Below, piece by piece: positions 23,271 to 31,187 of a DNA stretch of 34,662 bases. The translations under genes were made by a program, and so were the position numbers. Origin of the DNA: an uncultured Muribaculaceae bacterium (GTDB lineage Bacteria > Bacteroidota > Bacteroidia > Bacteroidales > Muribaculaceae); the NCBI GenBank assembly GCA_910588245.1, contig CAJUQP010000038.1:1-34662 (forward strand), read 5' to 3'. How positions within the stretch are numbered: the first letter of the stretch is position 1; every line of letters begins with the position of its first letter. A model generated the notes under the pieces. That model made no database searches. It was not told the DNA's origin and saw only the letters and a list, made by a program, of their open reading frames with translations.

Positions 23271-24154
23271 AGACGCACCTCTCCGTATTGACCCAGTTTC
23301 AGGCGTCCGTCGTTCTTGACCGAAATCTTCACGGCATAGACAAGATTGGCCCTCGAATCACGCGTCTGAATAGACTTGGGAGTGAACTCACTCTCCTCCG
23401 CTATCCATGTCACAGTCCCCGGATACTCATACTGCTTCTCACCTCCGAAGTCTGCTATCACCGTCACCTTCTCCCCTATCCCAAAGTCGGCAAGCTGGTT
23501 TGCCGTGAAGTAGGCTCTCAGATATATATCATTGAGGTTGGCGACTTTATAGAGAGGCTTGCCTGGAGTGGCGAATTCACCGGGCTCGGCATATCTGACA
23601 AGCACAGTGCCGGTCAGCGGAGATTTTATCCGGCTTCTGGCTATCTGTTCGGCTATCTGCTCACTCTGATAATACAAAGCCGACGCATTACCTGAGATGG
23701 AGCTTCTGCTCTTGCCGAGAGTGGAAAGCAGCGCGTCGAGTTGACCCTGCAAAGTGCGGAGCATGGCCGCTGCGTCGTCATACCGCTTCTGCGTCGTGGC
23801 TCCATCGGCGAGCAACCGCTTCTGACGCTCCACCTCGCTACGCTGGTGGGCGATCTGTGAACGGAGAGAAGCTGCCTGGGCAGCTATGTCGGGCGACGAC
23901 GATTCCGCCGACTGACGCTGGCTCATAATCTGCCGCTGCTGAAGCGCGAGCATGGTGGTGTCGATAAGGGCGATCTGTTGTCCGGAAATTATACTGTCGC
24001 CCTCCGCAATGTCAAGTCGGATAATCTTGCCGGTTGTCTCCGAGGAAACAGTGACTGTGGTTGCCTCGAAAATCCCGGTGGCATCATAATCCGGAGCCTG
24101 GCTGCAGGCAGTCATCAAGAAAGTGACGACGCCCGATAGATATATGGATTTCAT
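23267..24154 (-). CDS. HlyD-family periplasmic adaptor lipoprotein (YbhG-like)
   Basis: This 295-residue membrane fusion protein has a lipoprotein signal MKSIYLSGVVTFLMTAC (Cys17). The first lipoyl half is GIFEATTVTVSSETTGKIIRLDIAEGDSI, followed by a long coiled-coil hairpin (about 75-165, rich in Gln, Arg and Ala), the second lipoyl half (ARSRIKSPLTGTVLVRYAEPGEFA) and a beta-barrel containing GIGEKVTVIADFG. It ends with the short LGQYGEVRL. It connects the ABC permeases to the TolC-type duct encoded upstream. It overlaps both neighbours by 4 nt, showing tight translational coupling. Confidence 0.92.
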   Translation of the reverse strand: MKSIYLSGVVTFLMTACSQAPDYDATGIFEATTVTVSSETTGKIIRLDIAEGDSIISGQQIALIDTTMLALQQRQIMSQRQSAESSSPDIAAQAASLRSQIAHQRSEVERQKRLLADGATTQKRYDDAAAMLRTLQGQLDALLSTLGKSRSSISGNASALYYQSEQIAEQIARSRIKSPLTGTVLVRYAEPGEFATPGKPLYKVANLNDIYLRAYFTANQLADFGIGEKVTVIADFGGEKQYEYPGTVTWIAEESEFTPKSIQTRDSRANLVYAVKISVKNDGRLKLGQYGEVRL

Positions 24155-25434
24155 CGGTTAAGTGTGTTTTTGAGTTTATAAATGCTCTGAATAAGCTGAA
24201 TCTCATGATAGGAAGCCGCAAGACGTGCCTGATTCTCATCCGTGATCTTGGAAAGCAATGCCGTGGCGTCGATAATTCCATTCTTAAGCTGAGATTCGGC
24301 GGCTCGCCTCACGCTTCCGCGCAAGGCCACAATCCTCTCATCGTCAGCCATGACAGCGCGGATCCCCTCTATCTCTTCTGTCTGCGAGGCTGTCTGCATA
24401 CGGGTGCTGAAAAGAAAAATGTCCCGGTCGGCCAATATGTCATCGCATGAAAGCGACAGTTTTCTGCGAGAATTGTCCTTCGTATAAAAAGAGTCGATAT
24501 TCCAAGCTATCCTCACACCGGCAAGCATATTGAAAGAGAGACTACGGTCTACCATACTCTTGAAATAGTTTATCCCGGGATAGCCGTAATATGCCTGCGC
24601 AAAAAAAACGACACGGGGCATTACCGAGGCCTCCACCGCATTATAACGAACGGCATTGAGACGCTGCCGGGCCTCAAACAAGCGGAGTTCCGGCCTTGCT
24701 GACTCAAGGAGAGCGGGAACCGTTGCATCGGGTTTTAATAGAGTCTTATTATCAAGGTTTTCACCCACATAGACTGACAGCACATCGCGGTATGCTCCTT
24801 CAGCACTCCTCGCGGATATAAGCTGTTGCGACATTGTGAGCAACTGGGCCTGCAGCATATCCACATCACTCTGCATCGCCACACCTCCTCTGAGCATCGA
24901 TTCCATCAGGGAAAGATTGGCCTTCAACAAAGATATTGTGTTTTCAGTCTGAGCGATCTGCTCGTCCATAAGTAGTATGCCGAAATAAAGATCCATGACT
25001 TTCTCCCTGACAGCATACATCCGCACGTCGAGTTCGGCCTTGCGCTCCGATGCGGAAGCACGCTCAATATTCCTCTGCGCCTTCGACACACCGCCGTCCC
25101 AGATCGTCTGCGACAGATCAACGCCAGTTTTATATTGCATATGGCCAAGCCCTTCAGCCTCCTGCCCAAGTTGCACAAGCACATCTTTCAGCGCCTGAGG
25201 AAATTCAGGCACTACATTTTGCACTGTAGCCTGGGCGTAGACACCGACACGCGGGAACCAGCTCCGGTTGATATCGGAAAGCGAGAGTGCGGAGGTTTTC
25301 TCCACGATGCCGTATTTCTTTATAAGTGGGTAATTCTCCATCGCCTTGTCAAGACAGTAGCCGAGCGTGATCTCGGGGAAAGCCGACAATGGGATAATAA
25401 CCGACAATACCAGTATGACTGCGAACTTTCTCAT
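24151..25434 (-). CDS. TolC-family outer-membrane efflux protein
   Basis: This 427-residue protein has a signal peptide (MRKFAVILVLSVIIPLSAFP) without a lipobox. It contains the OEP repeats: an N-terminal ITLGYCLDKAMENYPLIKKYG, a central MLRGGVAMQSDVDMLQAQL and a C-terminal AESQLKNGIIDATALLSKITDENQARLAASYHEI helix. These form the trimeric alpha-barrel duct. It is second in the TetR-led operon and overlaps its neighbours on both sides by 4 nt, so this exporter does not depend on the channel of the RND operon. Confidence 0.92.
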   Translation of the reverse strand: MRKFAVILVLSVIIPLSAFPEITLGYCLDKAMENYPLIKKYGIVEKTSALSLSDINRSWFPRVGVYAQATVQNVVPEFPQALKDVLVQLGQEAEGLGHMQYKTGVDLSQTIWDGGVSKAQRNIERASASERKAELDVRMYAVREKVMDLYFGILLMDEQIAQTENTISLLKANLSLMESMLRGGVAMQSDVDMLQAQLLTMSQQLISARSAEGAYRDVLSVYVGENLDNKTLLKPDATVPALLESARPELRLFEARQRLNAVRYNAVEASVMPRVVFFAQAYYGYPGINYFKSMVDRSLSFNMLAGVRIAWNIDSFYTKDNSRRKLSLSCDDILADRDIFLFSTRMQTASQTEEIEGIRAVMADDERIVALRGSVRRAAESQLKNGIIDATALLSKITDENQARLAASYHEIQLIQSIYKLKNTLNR

Positions 25435-26069
25435 AGTCGTAATTTCCTCATTATAGTCTCCACATTCTCTTTTTTTCGTGCCTCAATAAAAGCCTCACGA
25501 TCTTTCATCAAGCTTCCGAGCAAAGCATTCACCATCGGACTTGCGATAAAAGGGAAGATATTGAGCGAGACTATGTCGAGCATAAGCATCCCGGCATCGA
25601 CCCTACGACATAGTCCTTCAGCAGCACAATCATCAATCTGACGCTGCAGCGATTCCACCACAAGAGGGGTATGATTCTTCAGTTGCCGGATCACCAGCGG
25701 CATTTTCTCAGGACGACTCAGCACTTCGTTGATCATAAACCGCGGAAGATTCGGATTTGCCGCTATGAAATCCTGGTGATTATCGATAGCCGTCCTGATC
25801 TTGTCGAACAGTGGCGTATCAGGATCGCCCAATGAACTGAGCATGATATCACGGAGCGTGCCTATCTTGCTCTCGATTATCTTATCGAAAAGTTTCTCCT
25901 TGGTCCTGAAATAATAGTGGAGCATTGCATGAGTCACTCCCGCAGCTTCCGCTATAGCTGCTGTACGGGCTCCAGCATACCCTTTGAGCATGAATTCCGC
26001 AACCGCAGCCTCAAGGATTCTCTCCTCAGTGCTCATATTATCAGTTTCCCTTCTATCTTTCATTTCCAT
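25431..26069 (-). CDS. TetR-family repressor of the ABC export operon
   Basis: This 212-residue regulator has the N-terminal TetR helix-turn-helix: RILEAAVAEFMLKGYAGARTAAIAEAAGVTHAMLHYYFRTKEKLFDKII (about 17-66). A helical ligand domain follows. It is the first gene of the seven-gene operon and overlaps the TolC gene by 4 nt. A perfect 16-bp palindrome at 26104-26119 sits over the predicted transcription start, so the protein probably represses its own operon until an exported compound binds. The ligand is unknown. Starts at the first, third or twelfth codon are all possible. Confidence 0.92.
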   Translation of the reverse strand: MEMKDRRETDNMSTEERILEAAVAEFMLKGYAGARTAAIAEAAGVTHAMLHYYFRTKEKLFDKIIESKIGTLRDIMLSSLGDPDTPLFDKIRTAIDNHQDFIAANPNLPRFMINEVLSRPEKMPLVIRQLKNHTPLVVESLQRQIDDCAAEGLCRRVDAGMLMLDIVSLNIFPFIASPMVNALLGSLMKDREAFIEARKKENVETIMRKLRL

Positions 26070-26103
26070 GCTTCAACAAACACTCTTTGTTTAATATTAT
26101 TGT

Positions 26104-26119
26104 TTAACAATATTGTTAA
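26104..26119. promoter_or_regulatory. TetR-type operator palindrome
   Basis: TTAACAATATTGTTAA is a perfect 16-bp palindrome located 3-18 nt after the -7 box, over the start point of the TetR operon. A second overlapping symmetric element, ATTGTTTAACAAT (26099-26111), shares half of it. The position is ideal for autorepression. Confidence 0.65.
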
Positions 26120-26121
26120 CG

Positions 26122-26153
26122 CAAAGATATGGATATTTTTCTTCCCCACCAAA
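26122..26153 (-). promoter_or_regulatory. consensus promoter of the TetR/ABC export operon
   Basis: On the minus strand TTTG (26150-26153), a 20-nt spacer and TATCTTTG (26122-26129) match the Bacteroidetes consensus exactly. Predicted start is near 26115, about 45 nt before the TetR ATG. Confidence 0.85.
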
Positions 26154-26172
26154 TTTTTTGAAAATAAGATTT

Positions 26173-26460
26173 TTATTTTCCGTTGTCGCTACGCTTCTTG
26201 AAATAGGCAACGTTCACACGATATACCAAGACAGCAACAAGAATCACAAATGTGATCGCGCTAAGTCCAGCGCTTCCTCGCATTATCAGCATCATGCGCC
26301 ATGATATCTGATCATACCAGATAATCATGACCAGCATCAGGATTATGCAAATCCCTGCCACGCCTATCGCAATGTATTTCAACCTCCGATTTGAAGGAGT
26401 ACTGTAGAGTTTCTCCTGTTCCAAACGTTGCTCTTCTCTTTTTTCCAGATATCCACGCAT
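26173..26460 (-). CDS. small two-helix membrane protein, unknown
   Basis: This 95-residue protein starts with a strongly charged region (MRGYLEKREEQRLEQEKLY, 1-19). Two membrane helices follow (about 29-48 and 63-82) and the protein ends in KKRSDNGK. I recognise no family. It lies between the deiminase gene and the TetR operon on the same strand, with its own candidate promoter at 26484-26516. Its reading frame is clean and the charge/helix pattern is coherent, so it is probably real. Confidence 0.65.
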   Translation of the reverse strand: MRGYLEKREEQRLEQEKLYSTPSNRRLKYIAIGVAGICIILMLVMIIWYDQISWRMMLIMRGSAGLSAITFVILVAVLVYRVNVAYFKKRSDNGK

Positions 26461-26483
26461 ATGTCATGTTTTTCTATACATAA

Positions 26484-26516
26484 CAAATTTAGTGATCGCA
26501 AGATCACTAAACCAAT
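26484..26516 (-). promoter_or_regulatory. candidate promoter of the 95-residue membrane protein gene
   Basis: On the minus strand ATTG (26513-26516), a 21-nt spacer and TAAATTTG (26484-26491) approximate the consensus. A perfect 10-bp inverted repeat (26488-26511) fills the spacer and touches the -7 box. Confidence 0.45.
26488..26511. terminator. perfect 10-bp hairpin, terminator or operator
   Basis: TTTAGTGATC and GATCACTAAA flank a GCAA loop, 16 nt beyond the stop of the deiminase gene. As RNA it is a good terminator stem, with an A/T-rich tail on the minus strand. As DNA it lies exactly between the -33 and -7 boxes of the next gene, so it may also be an operator. Confidence 0.5.
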
Positions 26517-26526
26517 CGATATGCTT

Positions 26527-27459
26527 TCAGGGCATAATTGGTTCATCACCATATGGATTTCCTATCGATATTTCATCGTTGACAGTCCATGTACAACAGT
26601 TTAAAGCGCCTCCCCATTTACGTATGAATCTTTTCATTTGCACCTGATATATCCGATTCTCATATTGTGGATATAAAGATTTAATCTGACTCATCGCCTC
26701 ATTATCAAGCTTATAATTCCCAATACCAGGCACTATAATAATATCACGTGTCTGAAGAGAATTAATATAAGCCCAACTTAAATCATTGTATTCGGAAAGC
26801 TCCAGTTCTTTTACCTCAAAATATTCCTTAAGCACAGATCGCATTCCGTTGGCAATATCTTTGTCATATACGGAAAGATTGGTAAGCACAACAGGCTTTC
26901 CTTGGTCATTAATACCCACAAACCTAAGAATGCCATCCGTGTGCCCGCAAACATCTTTCGTATCCCATGGCAACCATAGAATTATCAAGGATTTATTCAT
27001 TGACGTATATTCTCCAAAATCGAATATTTTTTTAATCTGCGTCTCAATTTCGCTTTTAGATAGTCTGGGATTTTCCATCATCACCTTGTCAGTCAAGACA
27101 ACCATTGACCTCTCATTATCAATCTCGCATACGACGATATTACCCCCATCAATCTTCAACAAAGAATGTCTTATAACATCATCTTCATTCTTTATCCTTT
27201 CAAATACTTTATCGGCATCGGTAATATATTCATCACTCCCAATTAAGTAATCCGGATTATATATGAATTGCACGAATCTATTGCGTGCACATTGTACAGG
27301 CATATAATCGCGACACCAATAGTCTTTTGTCAATGGCAATGTACTGTGGACCACATTATTTGCATCAAGGATATCGCAAATATCCTTATATAGCCGTGGA
27401 TAATCAAAATGTAGAAGATTTGAAAAGTAAACTTTGTTCTTGCATTGCTCTGTAATCAT
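26527..27459 (-). CDS. agmatine/peptidyl-arginine deiminase family protein (PPAD fold)
   Basis: This 310-residue guanidino-group-modifying enzyme is slightly shorter than agmatine deiminases (about 340-370). Catalytic motifs are visible: DYWCRDYMP near 47-55 (usually WxRDxxP), IDGGNIVV near 103 (usually EGGN), CGHTDGILRF near 171-180 (usually GHVDxxxRF) and GGALNCCTWTVND near 285 containing the cysteine nucleophile. The Asp-His-Cys set is therefore complete, although the boxes deviate from standard agmatine deiminase. No signal peptide is seen, so it is cytosolic, unlike secreted Porphyromonas PPAD. Its start overlaps the preceding unknown gene by 4 nt. The substrate could be agmatine, free arginine or a protein. 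Confidence 0.82.
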   Translation of the reverse strand: MITEQCKNKVYFSNLLHFDYPRLYKDICDILDANNVVHSTLPLTKDYWCRDYMPVQCARNRFVQFIYNPDYLIGSDEYITDADKVFERIKNEDDVIRHSLLKIDGGNIVVCEIDNERSMVVLTDKVMMENPRLSKSEIETQIKKIFDFGEYTSMNKSLIILWLPWDTKDVCGHTDGILRFVGINDQGKPVVLTNLSVYDKDIANGMRSVLKEYFEVKELELSEYNDLSWAYINSLQTRDIIIVPGIGNYKLDNEAMSQIKSLYPQYENRIYQVQMKRFIRKWGGALNCCTWTVNDEISIGNPYGDEPIMP

Positions 27460-28031
27460 GGCTTCATTGTCCTTTTAAATCCCCATAATCTACCATCATT
27501 AATATTAATACGTTGCACCTGTTTGACAATGTCTGTGGTATCCTCTTTTTCGTCTATCCATTCGATACTGAACTTTCCCGTATTGAGCATATTCGCTCCG
27601 CCAAAAAAGTCATACCAAAAGTCATGAGGAGCGCAATTTCTATTCTTGTCATTATTCTCCCAATCATCTTCGCCCGGTACAATGGCCCGGTAGCCACGAA
27701 TCAGGAATGATGCATGATATTTCTTACTTGAGTTATCAAACAAAATGTCCACACCAGAAGGATTTGGACAAACGGCACCTAAGGCATACCCAAACTCACC
27801 TTTCCCTTTCAAATATTTCTTCTCATCCTTGATTCGCCCCTCATCCTCATGATAATAGAATTCTATATATGTCAGTTTTAGCTTATAAGAATCTTTAAAA
27901 TTTCCATTTATCTGGAAGTAACCTGAAAAGAAAGCTGCTTTTGCTATTTTCTCGAACTCCATAATTAAGTTCTCTTCGCTGTCATTGGCTCCCTCAAATG
28001 CATTCAGAGCCTGAAACAATGTTGATCCCAT
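27456..28031 (-). CDS. unknown protein coupled to the deiminase
   Basis: I do not recognise this 191-residue soluble protein. It is rich in aromatic and charged residues. Notable segments are FFSGYFQINGNFKDSYKLKLTYIEFYYHEDEG, GYALGAVCPNPSGVDILFDNSSKKYHASFLIRGYRAIV and APHDFWYDFFGGANM. No signal peptide or membrane helix is seen. It ends in a 4-nt overlap with the deiminase start, so the two are translated together and probably act together as partner or regulator. Both genes are visibly richer in A/T than the efflux operons, consistent with acquisition by transfer. Confidence 0.7.
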   Translation of the reverse strand: MGSTLFQALNAFEGANDSEENLIMEFEKIAKAAFFSGYFQINGNFKDSYKLKLTYIEFYYHEDEGRIKDEKKYLKGKGEFGYALGAVCPNPSGVDILFDNSSKKYHASFLIRGYRAIVPGEDDWENNDKNRNCAPHDFWYDFFGGANMLNTGKFSIEWIDEKEDTTDIVKQVQRININDGRLWGFKRTMKP

Positions 28032-28441
28032 CTTTATTACACCTTTATACTTTATGATTATGTTACAATTCTATAATTCTGTATTTCTTGTATTTATTAT
28101 TTAGAACATTGATTACCCCTCTCATATTCACGATTTGAAAAATAAACCGATTTCGACTGCACGCCAAAGAGAACAAGGATACTTGTGAAGATTCCACAAA
28201 GTTAATGATTTTTTCTAACATTTTCTCTCTTCAATTCAGAACAGCACTAATGGACGCAGGACAAGTTCAGGACTACAAATGATTCCATGTAACTTTATTC
28301 CAAAGGGCTTATGTTTTAAAAAATTTATGTAATTTCGCAATGGAAACAATATTTTGACAAAACTCATATAATACAAGTGACGAAAACCATACATAATTCA
28401 TGATTCGTTACACTAATTAAAACAAGAATGATAAATTAAAT
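28032..28441. other. 410-bp AT-rich intergenic region between divergent genes
   Basis: This tract separates the unknown/deiminase pair (leftward) from the S41 protease (rightward). On the minus strand TAACTTTG (28197-28204) is a consensus -7 box with no good -33, and it would give a long leader of about 160 nt. On the plus strand TAATTTCG (28330-28337) is a one-mismatch -7 box. No convincing open frame, hairpin or repeat was seen. Confidence 0.5.
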
Positions 28442-29746
28442 ATGAAAAGATTTCTTGCATTAATGGCAGGCTGTCTTTTAGCCGCAAATACACTCTGCTT
28501 AGGGCAAACAAAGGATACACAATTGAATGCTTATGAAAAAGCTTACGTCCTATCTCGCTTCTGCACGGAAGTAAAATATAATTTCGCATTCTACGACAGA
28601 TTGACATTCAATTGGGACAGTATCTGCGTAGCCTCGCTACCGGCTTTAACCTCAACCGCTTCCGACGACGATTTCATAAACGGGATGCAAGCCCTGTGCG
28701 CCCGACTCAACGACGGGCATACCTACGTTTTCCCGATGAACAATCCCCGTAATCCGGAGGATTGGATCCGTCCGTTTCCGATGAAGACAAAACGAATAGG
28801 CGACAGAGTGTTTGTCACAGATCTGTATAGCTCGTTTTTACAGAAATCCGGAGTGATGCCCGGTTGTGAGATTCTTGAAATAGATGGTGAGAATGTGCTT
28901 GAATATGCCGATAAACACATTCAGCCTTATCTATCCTCTTCCACTCCGCAATGGACAAAATACAGGCCATACGCTGAATTTGAACTGACTAAGGACAAGA
29001 CTTCCAAAGTAAGCAAAATCGTATTCCGGGATAAAAAGGGAAAGGAATTTGCAGTGGAAAGCAACCGTCATATTTCATGGGACTCCGGTAATAACTCCTC
29101 CGCAATGAGTTTGAAAACCCTTAAGGGGAATGTCGGACTTCTGAAGGTCAGCAGTTTTCAGGACTCGGATTTCGACCGTTCTTATTTTGACAAATTGTAT
29201 GATGATATTTTAAAGACCGATGCCTTGATTATCGACATCAGGGATAACAGCGGTGGCAATTCACAGCATGCCGATTATCTGATAAGTCATTTCTCAAACC
29301 AACCCATTCCGCAGGGAGACTGGAGCTCGCCCATGTATATAGCTGCTCATGGCTCCTGGAATTATCCCCGGGAATGGCACTCGCAGACCACTCAGCCGAT
29401 TCCTGCCATTCAAGGGAAAGAGATTTATCTGAAGCCTGTGGTCTTATTGGTGAATGCAACAACTTTCTCATCTGCCGAAAATCTATGTGTGTCGTTCAGA
29501 GGAGCTGACCGAGGGAAGATCATCGGCAGCCCCACAGGAGGAAGCACAGGAAATCCTATATTCATCGACCTGGGAGGAGGCGTCGGATGTTGCATCTGCA
29601 CGAAGCATGAACTCGACGCCAAAGGAAATGAATTTATCGGTATCGGAATCCGGCCGGATATCATAGTTGAGGAAGACGCCGATCTTTTCAGCAAAGGCAA
29701 AGACAACGTAATCGAGAAGGCCCTTGATGTTTTAAGGAATAAGTAA
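28442..29746 (+). CDS. S41-family (tricorn/IRBP-like) serine protease, secreted
   Basis: This 434-residue protein has an N-terminal signal (MKRFLALMAGCLLAANTLCLGQ). LMAGC could be an early lipobox, but the hydrophobic stretch before it is short. The RLNDGHTYVF motif (88-97) supplies the catalytic histidine of tricorn-type members. A PDZ-like region (about 115-165, PGCEILEIDGENV) and the core LIIDIRDNSGGNS (262-274) follow. The nucleophile lies in NATTFSSAENL (Ser344) with Glu346. These peptidases trim peptides or C-termini in the periplasm. It is monocistronic by appearance. Its substrate is unknown. Confidence 0.9.
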   Translation: MKRFLALMAGCLLAANTLCLGQTKDTQLNAYEKAYVLSRFCTEVKYNFAFYDRLTFNWDSICVASLPALTSTASDDDFINGMQALCARLNDGHTYVFPMNNPRNPEDWIRPFPMKTKRIGDRVFVTDLYSSFLQKSGVMPGCEILEIDGENVLEYADKHIQPYLSSSTPQWTKYRPYAEFELTKDKTSKVSKIVFRDKKGKEFAVESNRHISWDSGNNSSAMSLKTLKGNVGLLKVSSFQDSDFDRSYFDKLYDDILKTDALIIDIRDNSGGNSQHADYLISHFSNQPIPQGDWSSPMYIAAHGSWNYPREWHSQTTQPIPAIQGKEIYLKPVVLLVNATTFSSAENLCVSFRGADRGKIIGSPTGGSTGNPIFIDLGGGVGCCICTKHELDAKGNEFIGIGIRPDIIVEEDADLFSKGKDNVIEKALDVLRNK

Positions 29747-29833
29747 GATTGATTGCCTTTCCTGCCACGCCAATAGTCTGCGTAAGACATTGGATCGTTA
29801 AGGTTGACTTTTTTTGGGAGGTATCAGTAATAA

Positions 29834-29865
29834 TTTGCATTAATGTGATTATTTGCTTAAATTTG
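29834..29865 (+). promoter_or_regulatory. consensus promoter of the 56-residue membrane miniprotein
   Basis: TTTG (29834-29837), a 20-nt spacer and TAAATTTG (29858-29865) match the Bacteroidetes consensus exactly. The ATG at 29900 follows after a leader of about 27 nt. Confidence 0.8.
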
Positions 29866-29899
29866 CCTCTGACAAGTAAAAACTCAAATATATATCATC

Positions 29900-30070
29900 A
29901 TGGGAGAACATTGGGTTGTATATATAATAATTGCGGCAGTCGCGGTCTTTCTGTATTGGGTCTGCGACAAATTGCAGATTCTAAAGTCGAAACCATTACG
30001 TGTCTTCGCAGTCATTCTCATTTCTTCCGTAATCTGCTGGGTTGTTTACGATCTTGCCATCGCTAAGTAG
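29900..30070 (+). CDS. 56-residue two-helix membrane miniprotein
   Basis: The frame from ATG at 29900 to TAG at 30070 encodes MGEHWVVYIIIAAVAVFLYW, a short basic turn (CDKLQILKSKPLR) and a second helix (VFAVILISSVICWVVYDLAIA), ending in Lys56. A consensus promoter lies just upstream and a 22-bp-stem hairpin downstream, so it is a complete transcription unit. I recognise no family. Small hydrophobic two-helix proteins can be toxins, envelope-stress effectors or subunits of larger complexes; none of these can be chosen here. Confidence 0.7.
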   Translation: MGEHWVVYIIIAAVAVFLYWVCDKLQILKSKPLRVFAVILISSVICWVVYDLAIAK

Positions 30071-30116
30071 CTGATAAAAACTATCAAGCATATAGTCGCG
30101 AAGTCTCGCAGATGTT

Positions 30117-30174
30117 TTTTCAGGTTCCCATTCAGCCACTTATCCCTCTAAATGGCTGAATGAGAACCTGAAAA
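30117..30174. terminator. strong bidirectional terminator hairpin
   Basis: A 22-bp stem with one mismatch (30117-30138 against 30153-30174) encloses a 14-nt loop. The left arm begins TTTTCAGGTTC and the right arm ends GAACCTGAAAA, giving a T-run on either strand. It lies between the convergent miniprotein and LuxR-type genes. Confidence 0.75.
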
Positions 30175-30237
30175 CCAGCGGGGAGAGGAGTAAGGATCTT
30201 TTTACCCGGAGATGAGGATTCTTTTTATCATGTCACT

Positions 30238-30999
30238 CTATTCAATCAGACCCATCGATTTCGCTAAGCGACAGGCCTCATGTGTGTTCTTCACTTGGAG
30301 CTTTCCGATTATTTCCTGCCGGTGACGACTGACAGTATGGATGCTGATATTTAACTGACCGGCGATTTCTCCGCTTTTCATACCTGTATCAATCATCGCA
30401 AGAATCTGACGCTCCCTGCGACTTAGGATTGAATCGTTTCCTGAAGCAGTAAGTTCCTCCTTGATGCCGGTCACCGAATTGACAGCAAAACTCTTTCCCT
30501 TGAAATCAAAAGGCAGCGGGCCATAAATACATATTGCGTATCTCAGATCTTCACCTTCATCGTCAAATATATAGTACATCCGATGCAGCACATCGTGGAT
30601 GCCACCGTCTGTGAAACGGAACCGAAGTTTTGACATAAGATAATAATCCTTCTTTTTATTTTTGGGCAGATGTCGCAGATAATGAAAGAAACGCAATTCC
30701 GCGATATATTTATCCTCCTGTTCTTCCGGCGACATCAAAAAGAGTATCCTGCTTTCCCAGATTGAGTTTTCCTGCCGATACTCGCCAATGTCAAGATTGC
30801 GGGCGAAGCCACCGGCAATGATATGACTTTTGCCTTCAACCATATCGCTGACCACAATAAGGACATTCTCGACACTCGCCCAGAAGCGCATGTTAACCAA
30901 AATATCCGACAGAGGAATGCCTCCGCCCTCATCGTTCTCAGAGCGGAGCAATTTGTCGAGCGTTTTCCTGTTTTCTGTAAAATGGTTATTTCTGACCAT
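30238..30999 (-). CDS. LuxR-family transcriptional regulator
   Basis: This 253-residue protein has an N-terminal domain (about 1-165) with a PAS-like profile, including NVLIVVSDMVEGKSHIIAGG and a late MYYIFDDEGEDLRYAICIYGPL. A C-terminal GerE helix-turn-helix follows (about 192-250): LSRRERQILAMIDTGMKSGEIAGQLNISIHTVSRHRQEIIGKLQVKNTHEACRLAKSMGLI. No phosphoacceptor receiver domain is visible, so it probably senses a small ligand or partner directly. Its promoter overlaps a divergent one within a perfect palindrome at 31021-31038, suggesting that it regulates itself and the DUF1349/VOC genes opposite. Confidence 0.88.
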   Translation of the reverse strand: MVRNNHFTENRKTLDKLLRSENDEGGGIPLSDILVNMRFWASVENVLIVVSDMVEGKSHIIAGGFARNLDIGEYRQENSIWESRILFLMSPEEQEDKYIAELRFFHYLRHLPKNKKKDYYLMSKLRFRFTDGGIHDVLHRMYYIFDDEGEDLRYAICIYGPLPFDFKGKSFAVNSVTGIKEELTASGNDSILSRRERQILAMIDTGMKSGEIAGQLNISIHTVSRHRQEIIGKLQVKNTHEACRLAKSMGLIE

Positions 31000-31029
31000 T
31001 GCCGGTTATTGTTTAGCTTGTTAACTTTG
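30999..31029 (+). promoter_or_regulatory. rightward promoter overlapping the LuxR promoter
   Basis: TTG (30999-31001), a 20-nt spacer and TAACTTTG (31022-31029) form a Bacteroidetes promoter pointing to the DUF1349 gene. The leader would be about 150 nt. The -33 box touches the start codon of the leftward LuxR gene. Confidence 0.55.
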
Positions 31030-31038
31030 CAAAGTTAA
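31021..31038. promoter_or_regulatory. perfect palindrome containing two opposed -7 boxes
   Basis: TTAACTTTGCAAAGTTAA is symmetric over all 18 bases and holds one consensus -7 box on each strand. RNA polymerase could bind only one direction at a time, and a dimeric regulator could block both. Confidence 0.6.
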
Positions 31039-31060
31039 TCAAACAAATGGTTACATACAA
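31030..31060 (-). promoter_or_regulatory. leftward promoter of the LuxR-type gene
   Basis: On the minus strand TTG (31058-31060), a 20-nt spacer and TAACTTTG (31030-31037) precede the ATG at 30999 by a leader of about 24 nt. The -7 box abuts that of the rightward promoter. Confidence 0.65.
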
Positions 31061-31187
31061 GTATGACAGAAAAGGATATTCAGCCACATAGGTAGCCATG
31101 CGCCTTCACCTGCAAGAAAGACTCTGCTCCGAGACTGCGACCCATAATTTAACATTGCTTTTTAAACAACAACTTCTTAACACTGAT

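Noticed and set aside
31098..31187. N-terminal extension of the DUF1349 protein
   Set aside because: It would bury the signal peptide behind 30 polar residues.
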